Origin: an uncultured Oscillospiraceae bacterium
Lineage (GTDB): Bacteria > Bacillota > Clostridia > Oscillospirales > Ruminococcaceae
Length of the DNA stretch: 64,000 bases
NCBI GenBank assembly: GCA_934462925.1
Contig: CAKSIT010000014.1
Coordinates: 9,950 to 73,949, forward strand
Direction: 5' to 3'
Part shown: one piece after another, positions 16,887 to 25,591 of the stretch
Numbering within the stretch: the stretch's first letter is position 1
Layout of the letters: each line of letters starts with the position of its first letter
Notes under the pieces: generated by a model
What the model was told of the DNA's origin: nothing
What the model saw: only the letters and a program-made list of their open reading frames with translations
Databases searched by the model: none
Program-made: the position numbers and the translations under genes

Positions 16887-17011
16887 GAGACACCCTAACA
16901 AAAATAATCGTCATTTTGCAACAAATCCAAATGTGAGTTATGCTGCAAGCGCTGCAAAAAAAGAATGTTATAGTAAAAACAAACAAATACACATAAACCG
17001 AAAAATTGAGT

Positions 17012-17040
17012 CTTGACATAATCTTAAGCGTATGCTAAAA
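17012..17040 (+). promoter_or_regulatory. Promoter of a short transcript
   Basis: TTGACA (17012-17017), 17 bp, TAAAAT (17035-17040). The transcript would run only to the terminator at 17144-17164. Confidence 0.65.
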
Positions 17041-17050
17041 TAGAATTACC

Positions 17051-17137
17051 GTGCTGAACGAGGTTGTTAAGTGGATTGATTTTTACTTCCGCGATGAATA
17101 CCCGTTCCCCGTTGAGGTTGACAAAAAAGCAATGTGA
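17051..17137 (+). CDS. Possible 28-residue micro-ORF or small RNA
   Basis: Between a good promoter and a good terminator lies a GTG-initiated frame of 28 codons with balanced composition (includes VVKWIDFYFRDEYPFPVEVD). The start is within about 4-5 nt of the inferred transcript start and has no ribosome binding site, so it would have to be leaderless. It may equally be a ~118-nt non-coding RNA or the relic of a decayed gene. Confidence 0.3.
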   Translation: MLNEVVKWIDFYFRDEYPFPVEVDKKAM

Positions 17138-17143
17138 TAAATG

Positions 17144-17164
17144 CCCCGCGTAAAGCGGGGTTTT
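17144..17164 (+). terminator. Terminator of the short transcript
   Basis: CCCCGC-GTAAA-GCGGGG followed by TTTT. The remaining spacer to 17326 holds no gene I can support, only short hairpins such as TTTGCGC/GCGCAAA near 17303-17321. Confidence 0.7.
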
Positions 17165-17326
17165 CTGGTGGAAACAAAAGTTTATCACCGTAAGGCGAAT
17201 TACAGAACGCCGAATAAGGATTCCTGCCGTTTGAGGACTCAGGCGTTACTTTTTTGCTGAAATAAACGCCGCTTTGTGTCGTTTGCGCTGTTTTACGGAA
17301 GTTTGCGCTTTTTGGCGCAAAGCCGC

Positions 17327-17355
17327 TTGCAGAGATGGGCGGCGTATTGTATAAT
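17327..17355 (+). promoter_or_regulatory. Promoter of the histidine kinase gene
   Basis: TTGCAG (17327-17332), 17 bp, TATAAT (17350-17355). A second TATAAT at 17390-17395 lacks a convincing -35. Confidence 0.55.
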
Positions 17356-17455
17356 AAACGCAAAGCATACCATAACCATACGATTAGGTTATAATATAAT
17401 GTAGGTGAAATTTTCTGCGCGCATTATCACACTTACTTTACAGGGAGGGCGACAG

Positions 17456-19090
17456 ATGAAGCGGGTTGCTTGTATTTTTGCGCTGGCTGTTGTCGGCGGG
17501 CTGCTGCTGTGGTTTCTCAAAAGCTTTACCGCGGCTGACAGCTCTATAAAATATGTTGCGTGGACTTCCGCTGAGAAGATAGCGCCCGACGGCACGGCTG
17601 AGGACTACTCGCTCGGCGAGGACGCGGACTTCCCGAGCGTGGGCGAGCTGTACCGTTTTACGGGCGAGGTCGCCGAGGGGCATACGGGCGAGCTTCTCCT
17701 TGAGCTTTCGGGAATGGAGGCTACGGTAGAGCTTGACGGCGAAAAGTACCTTGAAGCCGCTTCCGTGTTGCCGCAGGACAGCTGGATAATGCCGAGCGCC
17801 GCTATACCGCTTCCCGAGGACTGGAGCGGCACGCTTACCGTTACCTGCCGCATTCTTGACGAGCAGGGGCTGTCTTTCCCGCCGTTTGCGCGGTTCGCTT
17901 CTGTCGGTCTGGACGAAAGGGCAACGCTCGCCTATGCTAACCATTATTCGCTTATAACGGGCGCTTCGGCGCTCGCGGCGCTGCTTGTAGCGGGGCTTTT
18001 CGTTTTCGGTATTGCGCGCGGCAGGACAGAGCCTAAGCTTATAGCGCTCTTTGCGGCTGCCGTGCTTACGTCCGTCCATTGGATAACCATTGGTATGGGC
18101 AACGACTTTCTGCCCGAAAGCGCCGTGCGGCTGCTGTGCTGGGACGGCCTTGAAATTGCCACGCTGCTTTTAATGGCGGCTTACATTGCAATGAATCGCC
18201 GCAGGTCGTTTTTGAAGCCGTTTTTCCTGCTTGCGGGCGTGAGCGCGGCGGCGCTTGGCGTGTGGTACGTTATTTCCGCGCTTACGGGCGGGAGAATGTC
18301 GGGCTACGTTAATTCGCAGGTGGAGGGGCTGTTCGGCAGCGGGTACTTCAGCGGTATACTTTACTACGCAACGTTTAGCGTTATGCTGATTTGCACCGCC
18401 GCTTCCGCGTATGAAACTATATCCGACTTCGCCGCGCAAAAGGCGGAAAAGCAGGCGCTTATGCTTAAAAACGAGCTTATAATGGAGGGCTATCACGCAA
18501 TCGAGCAAAAGCTCCGCGCGGACGCCGAGGCGCGCCACGAGTTCAGCCATAACGTAACGGCTATTTACTCGCTGTGGCAAAGCGGCGACAGCGAGGCGCT
18601 CGGGCGCATGATAAAGGATTTGCAGCGGCAGAACGCCGCGCTCAGTCAAACGCAGTTCACCAAAAATTTTACGATAAACGTAATTTTGCAGGACGCCGCT
18701 TCGCGCGCGGCAAAGGCCGGGGTGAGCTTCGACGCGCAGGTTCGCGCAGCGGAGCTTGCCATACCTGAGGCGGACCTTTGCAGGCTGCTTATGAATATGC
18801 TTGACAACGCGCTTGAAGCCGCCGCAGGCGCAGAGGGCGAGCGCTTCGTGCGGTTCAGGGCGGCGGAACGAAACGGATTTTTGGCTATCAAGTGCGAGAA
18901 CTCCTTTTCGCACGAGCTTAAGCGCGACGAAAAGGGCGGGCTGGTTTCCACAAAGTCCGGCGGGCAGCACGGGCTTGGCGTTCGGTTGATGTCCGAAACG
19001 GCGGAGCGCTACGGGAGCATACCGGACATTTCCGCCGCCGACGGCGTTTTTACGGTGCAGACTGCGCTTAAGCTCCCCGAAAATAAGTAA
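17456..19090 (+). CDS. Membrane sensor histidine kinase (GHKL type, LytTR partner)
   Basis: A 544-residue kinase. One N-terminal membrane anchor (about residues 5-25) is followed by an extracellular beta-rich domain to about residue 165, then about seven hydrophobic helices to residue 330, an arrangement like 7TMR-DISM sensors. The cytoplasmic part has an H-box RHEFSHNV, an N-box NMLDNALEAA and a G-box GQHGLGVRL, as in AgrC/LytS-class GHKL kinases. ATG 17456 follows GGGAGGG. Its probable partner is the LytTR regulator encoded convergently at 19150-19857; they share only a terminator. The signal it senses is unknown. Confidence 0.88.
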   Translation: MKRVACIFALAVVGGLLLWFLKSFTAADSSIKYVAWTSAEKIAPDGTAEDYSLGEDADFPSVGELYRFTGEVAEGHTGELLLELSGMEATVELDGEKYLEAASVLPQDSWIMPSAAIPLPEDWSGTLTVTCRILDEQGLSFPPFARFASVGLDERATLAYANHYSLITGASALAALLVAGLFVFGIARGRTEPKLIALFAAAVLTSVHWITIGMGNDFLPESAVRLLCWDGLEIATLLLMAAYIAMNRRRSFLKPFFLLAGVSAAALGVWYVISALTGGRMSGYVNSQVEGLFGSGYFSGILYYATFSVMLICTAASAYETISDFAAQKAEKQALMLKNELIMEGYHAIEQKLRADAEARHEFSHNVTAIYSLWQSGDSEALGRMIKDLQRQNAALSQTQFTKNFTINVILQDAASRAAKAGVSFDAQVRAAELAIPEADLCRLLMNMLDNALEAAAGAEGERFVRFRAAERNGFLAIKCENSFSHELKRDEKGGLVSTKSGGQHGLGVRLMSETAERYGSIPDISAADGVFTVQTALKLPENK

Positions 19091-19092
19091 AT

Positions 19093-19136
19093 AAAACAGC
19101 CTGTCGAGCGGGAATCCCGTTTGGCAGGCTGTTTTG
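19093..19136. terminator. Bidirectional terminator between kinase and regulator
   Basis: AAAACAGCCTG (19093-19103) pairs with CAGGCTGTTTT (19125-19135), with GCGGGAATCCCG in the loop. Confidence 0.8.
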
Positions 19137-19149
19137 TTATTCGCTGCGA

Positions 19150-19857
19150 TTAACCGTTGATAAATGTGATAAACGCGCTCTGAAAACTTTTGTAGTAAGT
19201 CCTCCCGACGGGAAGCGAAGCGCCGTTTTTCAGCGAAATTTCCGTGCGGCGTATCTCGCGCACATTGTCGAGGTTTATGAGAAAGCTGTTGTGGCAGCGC
19301 GCGAACGCGCCCGCGGGAAGCTGCTTTTCAAGCTTTGAAAGCGAGGAGTAGTATTCCGCGCTGCCGCCGCTTGTGTGAATGATAACGCGGTGGTTCAGGC
19401 TTTCCATGTAGATAACGTCCGAGAGGATAAGGTTTACGCTTTTGCCGCCAATGCTGAGCGACACCGCCTTTGGCGTGTGGTTGAGCCGCCAGTCGATAAG
19501 CAGCGCGTTTGAAAGCGCGGCGCGGTCAACGGGCTTAAGCAGGAAATGCACGGGCTGCACCTCGTAACCCTCGCGCAGGTATTCGTCGCACGCGGAAACG
19601 AAGATAACGCTCACGCGGTCGTTGTTTTTGCGAAGCTCCCGCGCAAGCTCCATTCCCGTCATGCCTTTCATCTGTATATCGAGTATCAGCAGGTCGAAGC
19701 GGCTGTCCGCCATTTTGGCGCGCAGCCTTTCCGCCGAGTCAAAGGCTTCTATTCGGTTTTCTATGTTAAGCTCCGCAAGCGCGCTCTCGCACATCTCGGA
19801 AAGCTCCCTGCGGGTCTGCTCGTCGTCGTCGCAGACGGCTATGCTGTATATGTGCAA
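19150..19857 (-). CDS. LytTR-family response regulator
   Basis: A 235-residue two-domain regulator. The receiver domain shows the acidic triad VCDDDE (residues 8-13), the phosphoacceptor in LLILDIQMKG, and the Lys in LLKPVD. The C-terminal LytTR DNA-binding domain includes VIYMESLNHRVIIHT and FARCHNSFLINL. It starts at TTG with GGAGG 10 nt upstream; no better start exists nearby. It is convergent with the GHKL kinase, which is its likely cognate sensor although sensor and regulator are more often in one operon. Targets unknown. Confidence 0.9.
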   Translation of the reverse strand: MHIYSIAVCDDDEQTRRELSEMCESALAELNIENRIEAFDSAERLRAKMADSRFDLLILDIQMKGMTGMELARELRKNNDRVSVIFVSACDEYLREGYEVQPVHFLLKPVDRAALSNALLIDWRLNHTPKAVSLSIGGKSVNLILSDVIYMESLNHRVIIHTSGGSAEYYSSLSKLEKQLPAGAFARCHNSFLINLDNVREIRRTEISLKNGASLPVGRTYYKSFQSAFITFING

Positions 19858-19890
19858 AGTGGGTTGACCTCCGTAAAATCAATTACTGTT

Positions 19891-19919
19891 ATTGTATCAC
19901 AATTCCGCTGAAAATGCAA
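19891..19919 (-). promoter_or_regulatory. Promoter of the LytTR regulator
   Basis: Minus strand TTGCAT (19914-19919), 17 bp, TACAAT (19891-19896). Confidence 0.6.
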
Positions 19920-20031
19920 GGGCTTTTGCGCGATTGTTTCGGCGCGTGTGCGCGGACTTTTCTTTTCGCGCGTTTATTTGAGCCATTGCCGAAACATTTT
20001 CAGCAAAAACAGAAAAAAGGCGCAAAACCAT

Positions 20032-20060
20032 TTGACAAAACGCGTGTTCGGTGGTATAAT
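20032..20060 (+). promoter_or_regulatory. Promoter of the radical SAM-ruv operon
   Basis: TTGACA (20032-20037), 17 bp, TATAAT (20055-20060). Confidence 0.85.
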
Positions 20061-20095
20061 AAACTGATTAAGTATTTCCCGAGGAGGACTGTACA

Positions 20096-20713
20096 ATGAC
20101 TATATTTTATAAATTTGAAGGCAAGATGTATATAAATCTCACGAACAAGTGTCCCTGCGCGTGCGTATTCTGCCTGCGCGGCAACGCCGACAGCATAAAG
20201 GACAACGACTCGCTGTGGCTTGAGCATGAACCCGATTTTGACGAGATAACCGCCGCGTTCGAGGCGTTCGACAAGACGGGGATAACGGACGCTGTTTTCT
20301 GCGGATACGGCGAGCCTACCGAGCGCGCGGACATGGTGGTGCGCACCGCCGAGTACATCAAGCAGCAGGGCAATATGAAAATCAGGCTCAACACAAACGG
20401 TCTTGTAAAGCTCATTCATCCCGAGTTTGACATAACGCGCTTCAAGGGTGTTATAGACGCGGTTTCGATAAGCCTTAACGCGCCCGACGCAAAGCGCTAC
20501 AACGAGGTTACGCGCCCCGCTTACGGCGAGCGCGCGTTCGACGCCATGATAGATTTCGCCATTGCGATGAAAAGCCTTTGCGGCTATGTCGGCTTTACGG
20601 TGGTGGACGTCATCTCCGAGCAGGAGATTGAGCGCTGCCGCCGGATTTCCGAGGAGCTGCAGATACCGCTGCGCGTGAGGGCGTACATCACCGACAACGA
20701 AAGCTACACATGA
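20096..20713 (+). CDS. Radical SAM protein, TatD-linked family
   Basis: A 205-residue short radical SAM protein with the [4Fe-4S] motif CACVFC (Cys-x3-Cys-x2-Cys counting CPCACVFC, residues 19-26), the GYGEPTER segment that contacts SAM, and LNTNG. It matches the small family often encoded beside or fused with TatD nucleases, but no tatD is in this window. It overlaps ruvC by 4 bp (ATGA), so it is translationally coupled to the Holliday-junction genes. Its substrate is unknown. Confidence 0.8.
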   Translation: MTIFYKFEGKMYINLTNKCPCACVFCLRGNADSIKDNDSLWLEHEPDFDEITAAFEAFDKTGITDAVFCGYGEPTERADMVVRTAEYIKQQGNMKIRLNTNGLVKLIHPEFDITRFKGVIDAVSISLNAPDAKRYNEVTRPAYGERAFDAMIDFAIAMKSLCGYVGFTVVDVISEQEIERCRRISEELQIPLRVRAYITDNESYT

Positions 20714-21210
20714 GGATACTCGGTATCGACCCGGGCTACGGGATAGTCGGCTGGGGCGTTCTCGACTACGACAACGTGACGTTCCGCCCCGTGAAATACG
20801 GCGCGGTGACTACCGACAGCAAAACGCCGTTCGACAGGCGGCTTGCGGAGATATATGAGGACATGAACAGCATTCTCGATATGTTCCGCCCCGACTGCGT
20901 GAGCATTGAGAAGCTCTATTTCAATACAAACATCACAACGGGCATTGCCGTTGCCGAGGCGCGCGGCGTTATCCGCCTTGCGGTGTCGCTGCGCGGCATT
21001 CCCGTGTACGAGTACACGCCGCTGCAGGTAAAGGTGGCGGTAACGGGCTACGGCAGGGCGGAAAAGCGGCAGATGCAGGAAATGACGCGCACTATACTTC
21101 ACCTGCCTGCAATACCCAAGCCCGACGACACCGCGGACGCGCTTGCAATAGCGATATGCCACGGACACACGGGCGGCTCGCGGCTGTCGCAGATAGCGCA
21201 GGGCAGGTAA
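20710..21210 (+). CDS. ruvC: Holliday junction endodeoxyribonuclease RuvC
   Basis: The 166-residue resolvase that cuts Holliday junctions produced in recombinational repair. Catalytic acidic residues are in ILGIDPGYG (Asp7), SIEKLYF (Glu) and DDTADALAIA (paired Asp). Length is normal. It is in one operon with ruvA, a TPR gene and ruvB. Confidence 0.96.
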   Translation: MRILGIDPGYGIVGWGVLDYDNVTFRPVKYGAVTTDSKTPFDRRLAEIYEDMNSILDMFRPDCVSIEKLYFNTNITTGIAVAEARGVIRLAVSLRGIPVYEYTPLQVKVAVTGYGRAEKRQMQEMTRTILHLPAIPKPDDTADALAIAICHGHTGGSRLSQIAQGR

Positions 21211-21233
21211 CATTATATTAAGGAGATAAGCAC

Positions 21234-21824
21234 ATGATATACAGTGTAAGGGGAGAGCTTGTACATACCGAGATGGGACTTGCGGTGGTGGAGTGCGCGG
21301 GCGTCGGCTATGCGTGCCGCACGACCGCGAACACGCTCGCCAAGATACGCAGCGGCGGCGAGGTGCGGCTTTACACGTATCTTCACATAACCGAAAACGC
21401 CGTTGACCTTTTCGGCTTTGCGGATACGGCGGAGCTTGCCTGCTTTAAGCAGCTCATTTCCGTGTCGGGCGTAGGACCTAAGGCGGCGCTGTCCATTCTG
21501 TCGGACATCACGCCATCGAAGCTTGCGCTGTGCATTTCAACGGGGGACAGCAAGACTCTTACCCGCTCGCCCGGAATAGGCGCGAAGATAGCTTCTAGAA
21601 TCGTGCTTGAGCTTAAGGACAAGGTAGCAAAGGAGCAGCATTTCACCTCTGCGGAGCTTTCAGCGCCCGCTGCTCCCGCGGAAAGCGCGCTCGGCGAGGC
21701 GCTCACGGCGCTTGCGGTGCTGGGCTTTGCGCCCGCGCAGGCACAGGCGGCGCTTGCCGGCGCAGACCCGTCCATGAGCGTTGAGGAGCTGATAAAGCTC
21801 GGGCTTAAGAACCTTGCGAATTAA
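21234..21824 (+). CDS. ruvA: Holliday junction helicase subunit RuvA
   Basis: The 196-residue junction-binding protein that loads RuvB. N-terminal OB fold, then two helix-hairpin-helix motifs (ISVSGVGPKAALSIL and LTRSPGIGAKIASRIV), then a C-terminal domain III (about residues 148-196) that contacts RuvB. AAGGAG lies upstream of ATG 21234. Confidence 0.96.
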   Translation: MIYSVRGELVHTEMGLAVVECAGVGYACRTTANTLAKIRSGGEVRLYTYLHITENAVDLFGFADTAELACFKQLISVSGVGPKAALSILSDITPSKLALCISTGDSKTLTRSPGIGAKIASRIVLELKDKVAKEQHFTSAELSAPAAPAESALGEALTALAVLGFAPAQAQAALAGADPSMSVEELIKLGLKNLAN

Positions 21825-21860
21825 CGCGCGGCATGGCGCGATTCATGGGAGGCGCTGCAA

Positions 21861-22766
21861 ATGAAAGAAAGTAAGGGCAGAATGCTTGTAAGCGTTTTCG
21901 GCTTTATAGGCGGGCTTGCGGTAACGCTCGGAATGCTGTATTCCAACGCCGCCGAGGGCGAGGAGCGCATTAAGCTCTACCTTGCGCTTTTTGTGATAAC
22001 CACCGCGCTTATAACGGTTTTCTCAACGCAGGCGGTGTATCTTATGCAGCCGTATTTCACAAGGAGAGCGGCGGCGCGGCGCGCTCTGGGCAAGCACAGC
22101 ATAGCAAAGATAATGCGCGACAAAACCGCGCGCATGGCGTACAAGGGCATACTCGCGCTTTTCAGCGAAAACACCGCAAAGGCGGAGGAGTACCTGAACG
22201 CCGCGCTAAACCGCGCGGATATGCGCGAGAACCAGCTTTTCTGCGTGCAATGGCTGCTGCACGTTTACGAAGCGCGCGAGGACGATGAAAAGCAGCTGTG
22301 GTGTATGCGCAGGGCGGTGGAGCTTGTCCCCGAGAACCCCGAGGTGCAGGCGCAGCTCGGGCGCGCGTACTTTGTGAGAGGGCAGCTTGACAAGGCGCGC
22401 TACTGCTTTGAGCAGGCGATACGCTACGACCCGAACAACGGCTACTGCTACTACAGCATAGCGAGGATACATATGCTGCGCGAGGAATACGCCGAGGCTG
22501 AGCAGGTGCTGCAAACGCTGCTTAAGATAAACGAGAACCACCCGCTTGTCTATGCGGAGTACTCCGAGCTTCGCGCGATACAGGGCGACAGGCAGGGCGC
22601 GGAGGAATATTACCGGAAGGCGCTTCTTTGCGGCTTTAAGGAGGCAAAGGAGCTTAACGAGCGGATAACGCAGACGCTGTGCTTCGGCGCAGAGCCGTCC
22701 TCTGAAGAGGGCGAAAATACCGAAAAGGACAGCGAGGGAGGTGCGGACAATGCTGGAAATGAATGA
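21861..22766 (+). CDS. Membrane-anchored TPR-repeat protein
   Basis: A 301-residue protein of unknown function between ruvA and ruvB. Two N-terminal hydrophobic helices (about residues 9-27 and 40-62) anchor it; the rest is helical with tetratricopeptide repeats, clearest at [20 protein letters not shown] and the following [19 protein letters not shown]. The C-terminus is acidic and Gly/Glu-rich. It overlaps the start of ruvB by 17 bp, so the two are coupled in expression, but there is no basis to assign it to DNA repair. Confidence 0.85.
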   Translation: MKESKGRMLVSVFGFIGGLAVTLGMLYSNAAEGEERIKLYLALFVITTALITVFSTQAVYLMQPYFTRRAAARRALGKHSIAKIMRDKTARMAYKGILALFSENTAKAEEYLNAALNRADMRENQLFCVQWLLHVYEAREDDEKQLWCMRRAVELVPENPEVQAQLGRAYFVRGQLDKARYCFEQAIRYDPNNGYCYYSIARIHMLREEYAEAEQVLQTLLKINENHPLVYAEYSELRAIQGDRQGAEEYYRKALLCGFKEAKELNERITQTLCFGAEPSSEEGENTEKDSEGGADNAGNE

Positions 22767-23799
22767 CGGCGACCTTGACTTTAATGTAGGTGACAGAATC
22801 GTAGAACCCGCATATAATGAAAGCGACAGCGACGTTGAGCTGACCCTGCGCCCGAAGCTGCTTGAGGAATACATAGGGCAGGAAAAGGTAAAGGAGAACA
22901 TGGCAGTTTACATAGAAGCTGCCAAAAAGCGCGGCGAATGCCTTGACCATGTGCTTCTCTACGGCCCGCCCGGGCTTGGAAAGACCACGCTTTCCTGCAT
23001 AATTGCAAACGAAATGGGCGTTAATATCCGCGTGACCTCCGGCCCTGCGATAGAAAAGGCGGGCGACCTCGCCGCGCTTCTCACGAACCTGCAGCCGAAC
23101 GACGTGCTGTTTATCGACGAGATACACCGTCTGTCGCGGCAGGTGGAGGAGGTGCTTTACCCCGCGATGGAGGACTACGTTCTCGACATTGTTATGGGCA
23201 ACGGTCCTGCGGCGCGCTCTATCCGCATAGACCTGCCGAAATTCACGCTTATAGGCGCTACCACGCGCTCGGGGCAGCTTTCCGCGCCGCTGCGCGACCG
23301 CTTCGGCGTGGTACAAAGGCTCGAGCTTTACAGCCATGCGGAGCTTTGCGATATCGTGCAGCGTTCGGCAATGATACTGGGCATACCGTGCGAGCGCGGG
23401 GGCGCTATGGAGCTTGCCCGCCGTTCAAGGGGAACGCCGCGTATTGCAAACCGCCTGCTAAAGCGCGTAAGGGACTTCGCGGAGGTTCTGGGCGACGGCA
23501 GGATAACGCAGAAAACGGCGGACATGGCTCTTCAGCGGCTCGAAATAGACGAGCTTGGGCTGGATTCGCTCGACAGGCGCTTTCTTGAGATGATGATAAA
23601 GGGCTACAACGGCGGCCCTGTGGGGCTGTCTACGCTCGCTTCCGCGCTCAACGAGGAGGCGGTAACGCTCGAGGACGTGTGCGAGCCGTACCTCATGCAG
23701 CTCGGCTTTGTGGCGAAAACGCCGCGCGGGCGCATTGCGACTTCTCTTGCATACAAGCACCTTGGCATTTTGCAAAACGGGCAGCAGACGTTTGACTGA
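22750..23799 (+). CDS. ruvB: Holliday junction branch-migration helicase RuvB
   Basis: The 349-residue AAA+ motor of RuvAB. Walker [10 protein letters not shown], Walker [10 protein letters not shown], sensor 1 GATTRSG and sensor 2 [11 protein letters not shown] are present, followed by the winged-helix DNA-binding domain. ATG 22750 with GAGGGAGG upstream is preferred over GTG 22741, which lies too close to that site. Confidence 0.96.
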   Translation: MLEMNDGDLDFNVGDRIVEPAYNESDSDVELTLRPKLLEEYIGQEKVKENMAVYIEAAKKRGECLDHVLLYGPPGLGKTTLSCIIANEMGVNIRVTSGPAIEKAGDLAALLTNLQPNDVLFIDEIHRLSRQVEEVLYPAMEDYVLDIVMGNGPAARSIRIDLPKFTLIGATTRSGQLSAPLRDRFGVVQRLELYSHAELCDIVQRSAMILGIPCERGGAMELARRSRGTPRIANRLLKRVRDFAEVLGDGRITQKTADMALQRLEIDELGLDSLDRRFLEMMIKGYNGGPVGLSTLASALNEEAVTLEDVCEPYLMQLGFVAKTPRGRIATSLAYKHLGILQNGQQTFD

Positions 23800-23844
23800 A
23801 ACAGACCGCGTAACGCGGAATAATTACTTTGGGGGAACATCGGT

Positions 23845-25206
23845 ATGGGACGGATATTCGGGACTGACGGAGCGCGCGGCGTTGCAATAACGGAGCTTAC
23901 CTGCGAGCGCGCAATGGAGATAGGCAGGGCGGCGGCGTACGTTCTGACAAGGGAGAGCGGCAAGGCGCACCCTAACATAATTGTCGGCATGGACACGAGG
24001 ATTTCCTCAAAGATACTTGAAGCGGCGCTTTCAGCGGGGCTCGCCTCCGTCGGCGCTAACGCCCTGCAGCTTGGCGTTGTGCCTACCCCTGCGGTGGCGT
24101 ACCTTGTTAGGGCGTACAACGCGGACGCGGGCGTGATGATATCCGCCTCGCACAACACCGTGGAGTACAACGGCATTAAGCTGTTCTCCGCGGAGGGCTT
24201 TAAGCTGCCCGACAGCGTGGAGGAGGAGATAGAGTCGCTTATCCTTGACGGAAGCGCGCAGATACCGCTTTGCAGCGGCACGGACGTCGGCAGGATAACA
24301 AGGCTCGCCAACGCCTGCACCGACTACATACAGCACATACGCGAGTGCGCGGGTACGGGCGACTACGCAGGGCTTGACAGGCGCTTTTGCTTTGACTGCG
24401 CCAACGGCAGCTCTGCGGCGACGGCGCGCAGGCTGTTCGCGTACCTTGGCAGCGGCTGCGAGTTCATAGCCGACGAACCCGACGGCACGAACATAAACGA
24501 CAACTGCGGCTCTACCCACATAGGGCAGCTTTGCGAGTACGTCAAAAAGGGCGGCATGGCTGCGGGCTTCGCGTTTGACGGCGACGCGGACAGGTGTCTT
24601 GCGGTGGACGAAAACGGCAATGTAGTAGACGGCGACAGGATAATCGCTATCCTTGCAAAGCGCATGAAGGAAAAGGGCATTCTTAAGGGCAACGCCGCTG
24701 TCGTAACGGTTATGAGCAACCTCGGCTTCCACGACTTTATGCGCGAAAACGGCATGAACACCGTCTGCGCAAAGGTGGGCGACAGGTATGTACTGGAAGA
24801 AATGCAGCGCGGCGGGTATAATATAGGCGGCGAGCAGTCGGGTCACATAATAATGCTCGACCACGCGACGACGGGCGACGGGCAGCTTACGGCTGCAATG
24901 CTCATAAAGGTAATGCAGGAAACGGGCAAGACCCTTTCGCAGCTCTGCGGGGACATTACGGACTACCCGCAGCTGCTTGTAAACGTAAAGATAGGCGCGC
25001 ACGCAAAGGGCAGGTGGGATAAGACCCCCGCCATAACCGAGCGCATAGCGCTAGCGCAGGCGCAGCTCGGCACGCAGGGCAGGGTACTCGTGCGGGAGAG
25101 CGGCACAGAGCCGCTTGTGCGCGTTATGGTAGAGGGCAAGGACATGGCGCTTGTAAAGAGCCTTGCGGATTCCATTGCGGACGAGGTAAGGAACAGCCTT
25201 TCTTAA
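23845..25206 (+). CDS. glmM: Phosphoglucosamine mutase
   Basis: A 453-residue enzyme that converts glucosamine-6-phosphate to glucosamine-1-phosphate for UDP-GlcNAc and peptidoglycan synthesis. Signature elements: FGTDGARG near the N-terminus, the phosphoserine loop ISASHNTVEYNG, the metal loop FDGDADR, the sugar loop GGEQSGH, and the C-terminal phosphate loop RESGTEPLVRVM. The length and domain order are normal. Confidence 0.97.
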   Translation: MGRIFGTDGARGVAITELTCERAMEIGRAAAYVLTRESGKAHPNIIVGMDTRISSKILEAALSAGLASVGANALQLGVVPTPAVAYLVRAYNADAGVMISASHNTVEYNGIKLFSAEGFKLPDSVEEEIESLILDGSAQIPLCSGTDVGRITRLANACTDYIQHIRECAGTGDYAGLDRRFCFDCANGSSAATARRLFAYLGSGCEFIADEPDGTNINDNCGSTHIGQLCEYVKKGGMAAGFAFDGDADRCLAVDENGNVVDGDRIIAILAKRMKEKGILKGNAAVVTVMSNLGFHDFMRENGMNTVCAKVGDRYVLEEMQRGGYNIGGEQSGHIIMLDHATTGDGQLTAAMLIKVMQETGKTLSQLCGDITDYPQLLVNVKIGAHAKGRWDKTPAITERIALAQAQLGTQGRVLVRESGTEPLVRVMVEGKDMALVKSLADSIADEVRNSLS

Positions 25207-25215
25207 GGAGAAAAT

Positions 25216-25575
25216 ATGCTTGTATGTGCAAATAACGGGAGCTTTCCCGCGGACGATACAGAACAGCTCAAAGCGGCGCTCAACGCCGCGTGCGGCGAGA
25301 TATGGCTTGGCGAGGGTACGGACACCTACCCGTGCATAGCCATACTCTGCTGCGAGGACGGCGCTTCGGTAAACTATTTTGAGAGCGAGGGCGGCACGGC
25401 GTATGTTTCCGTGGGCGACAGGGCAAAGCGCGGCGCGCTTGACGTAAACATTGACGGCGAGATGTATCAGATAGAATGCGCGCAGATAATTCCGCAGGAG
25501 AAGATTTTGCAGCTTGCGGAGGAGTTTATGCACGAGATGAAGCTGCCGGCGTGCGTTGAGTGGCAGAAGCTGTAA
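25216..25575 (+). CDS. Small protein resembling the Imm1 immunity fold
   Basis: A 119-residue acidic protein. The pattern of a central strand pair (CIAILCCEDGASVNYFES then AYVSVGD), followed by a late IIPQEKILQLAEEF helix and a terminal PACVEWQ, resembles Imm1-type immunity proteins that neutralise polymorphic-toxin nucleases. No toxin is encoded nearby, so a housekeeping derivative of the fold is possible. The call rests on pattern alone. Confidence 0.45.
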   Translation: MLVCANNGSFPADDTEQLKAALNAACGEIWLGEGTDTYPCIAILCCEDGASVNYFESEGGTAYVSVGDRAKRGALDVNIDGEMYQIECAQIIPQEKILQLAEEFMHEMKLPACVEWQKL

Positions 25576-25591
25576 AGCGCGGGAGGATAAA

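Noticed and set aside
17067..17363. 98-codon minus-strand frame rich in Pro/Ser between tRNA-Lys and the histidine kinase
   Set aside because: It crosses the terminator hairpin and promoter of other units and has no ribosome binding site. It may be part of an intergenic repeat, but nothing in the window supports a gene.
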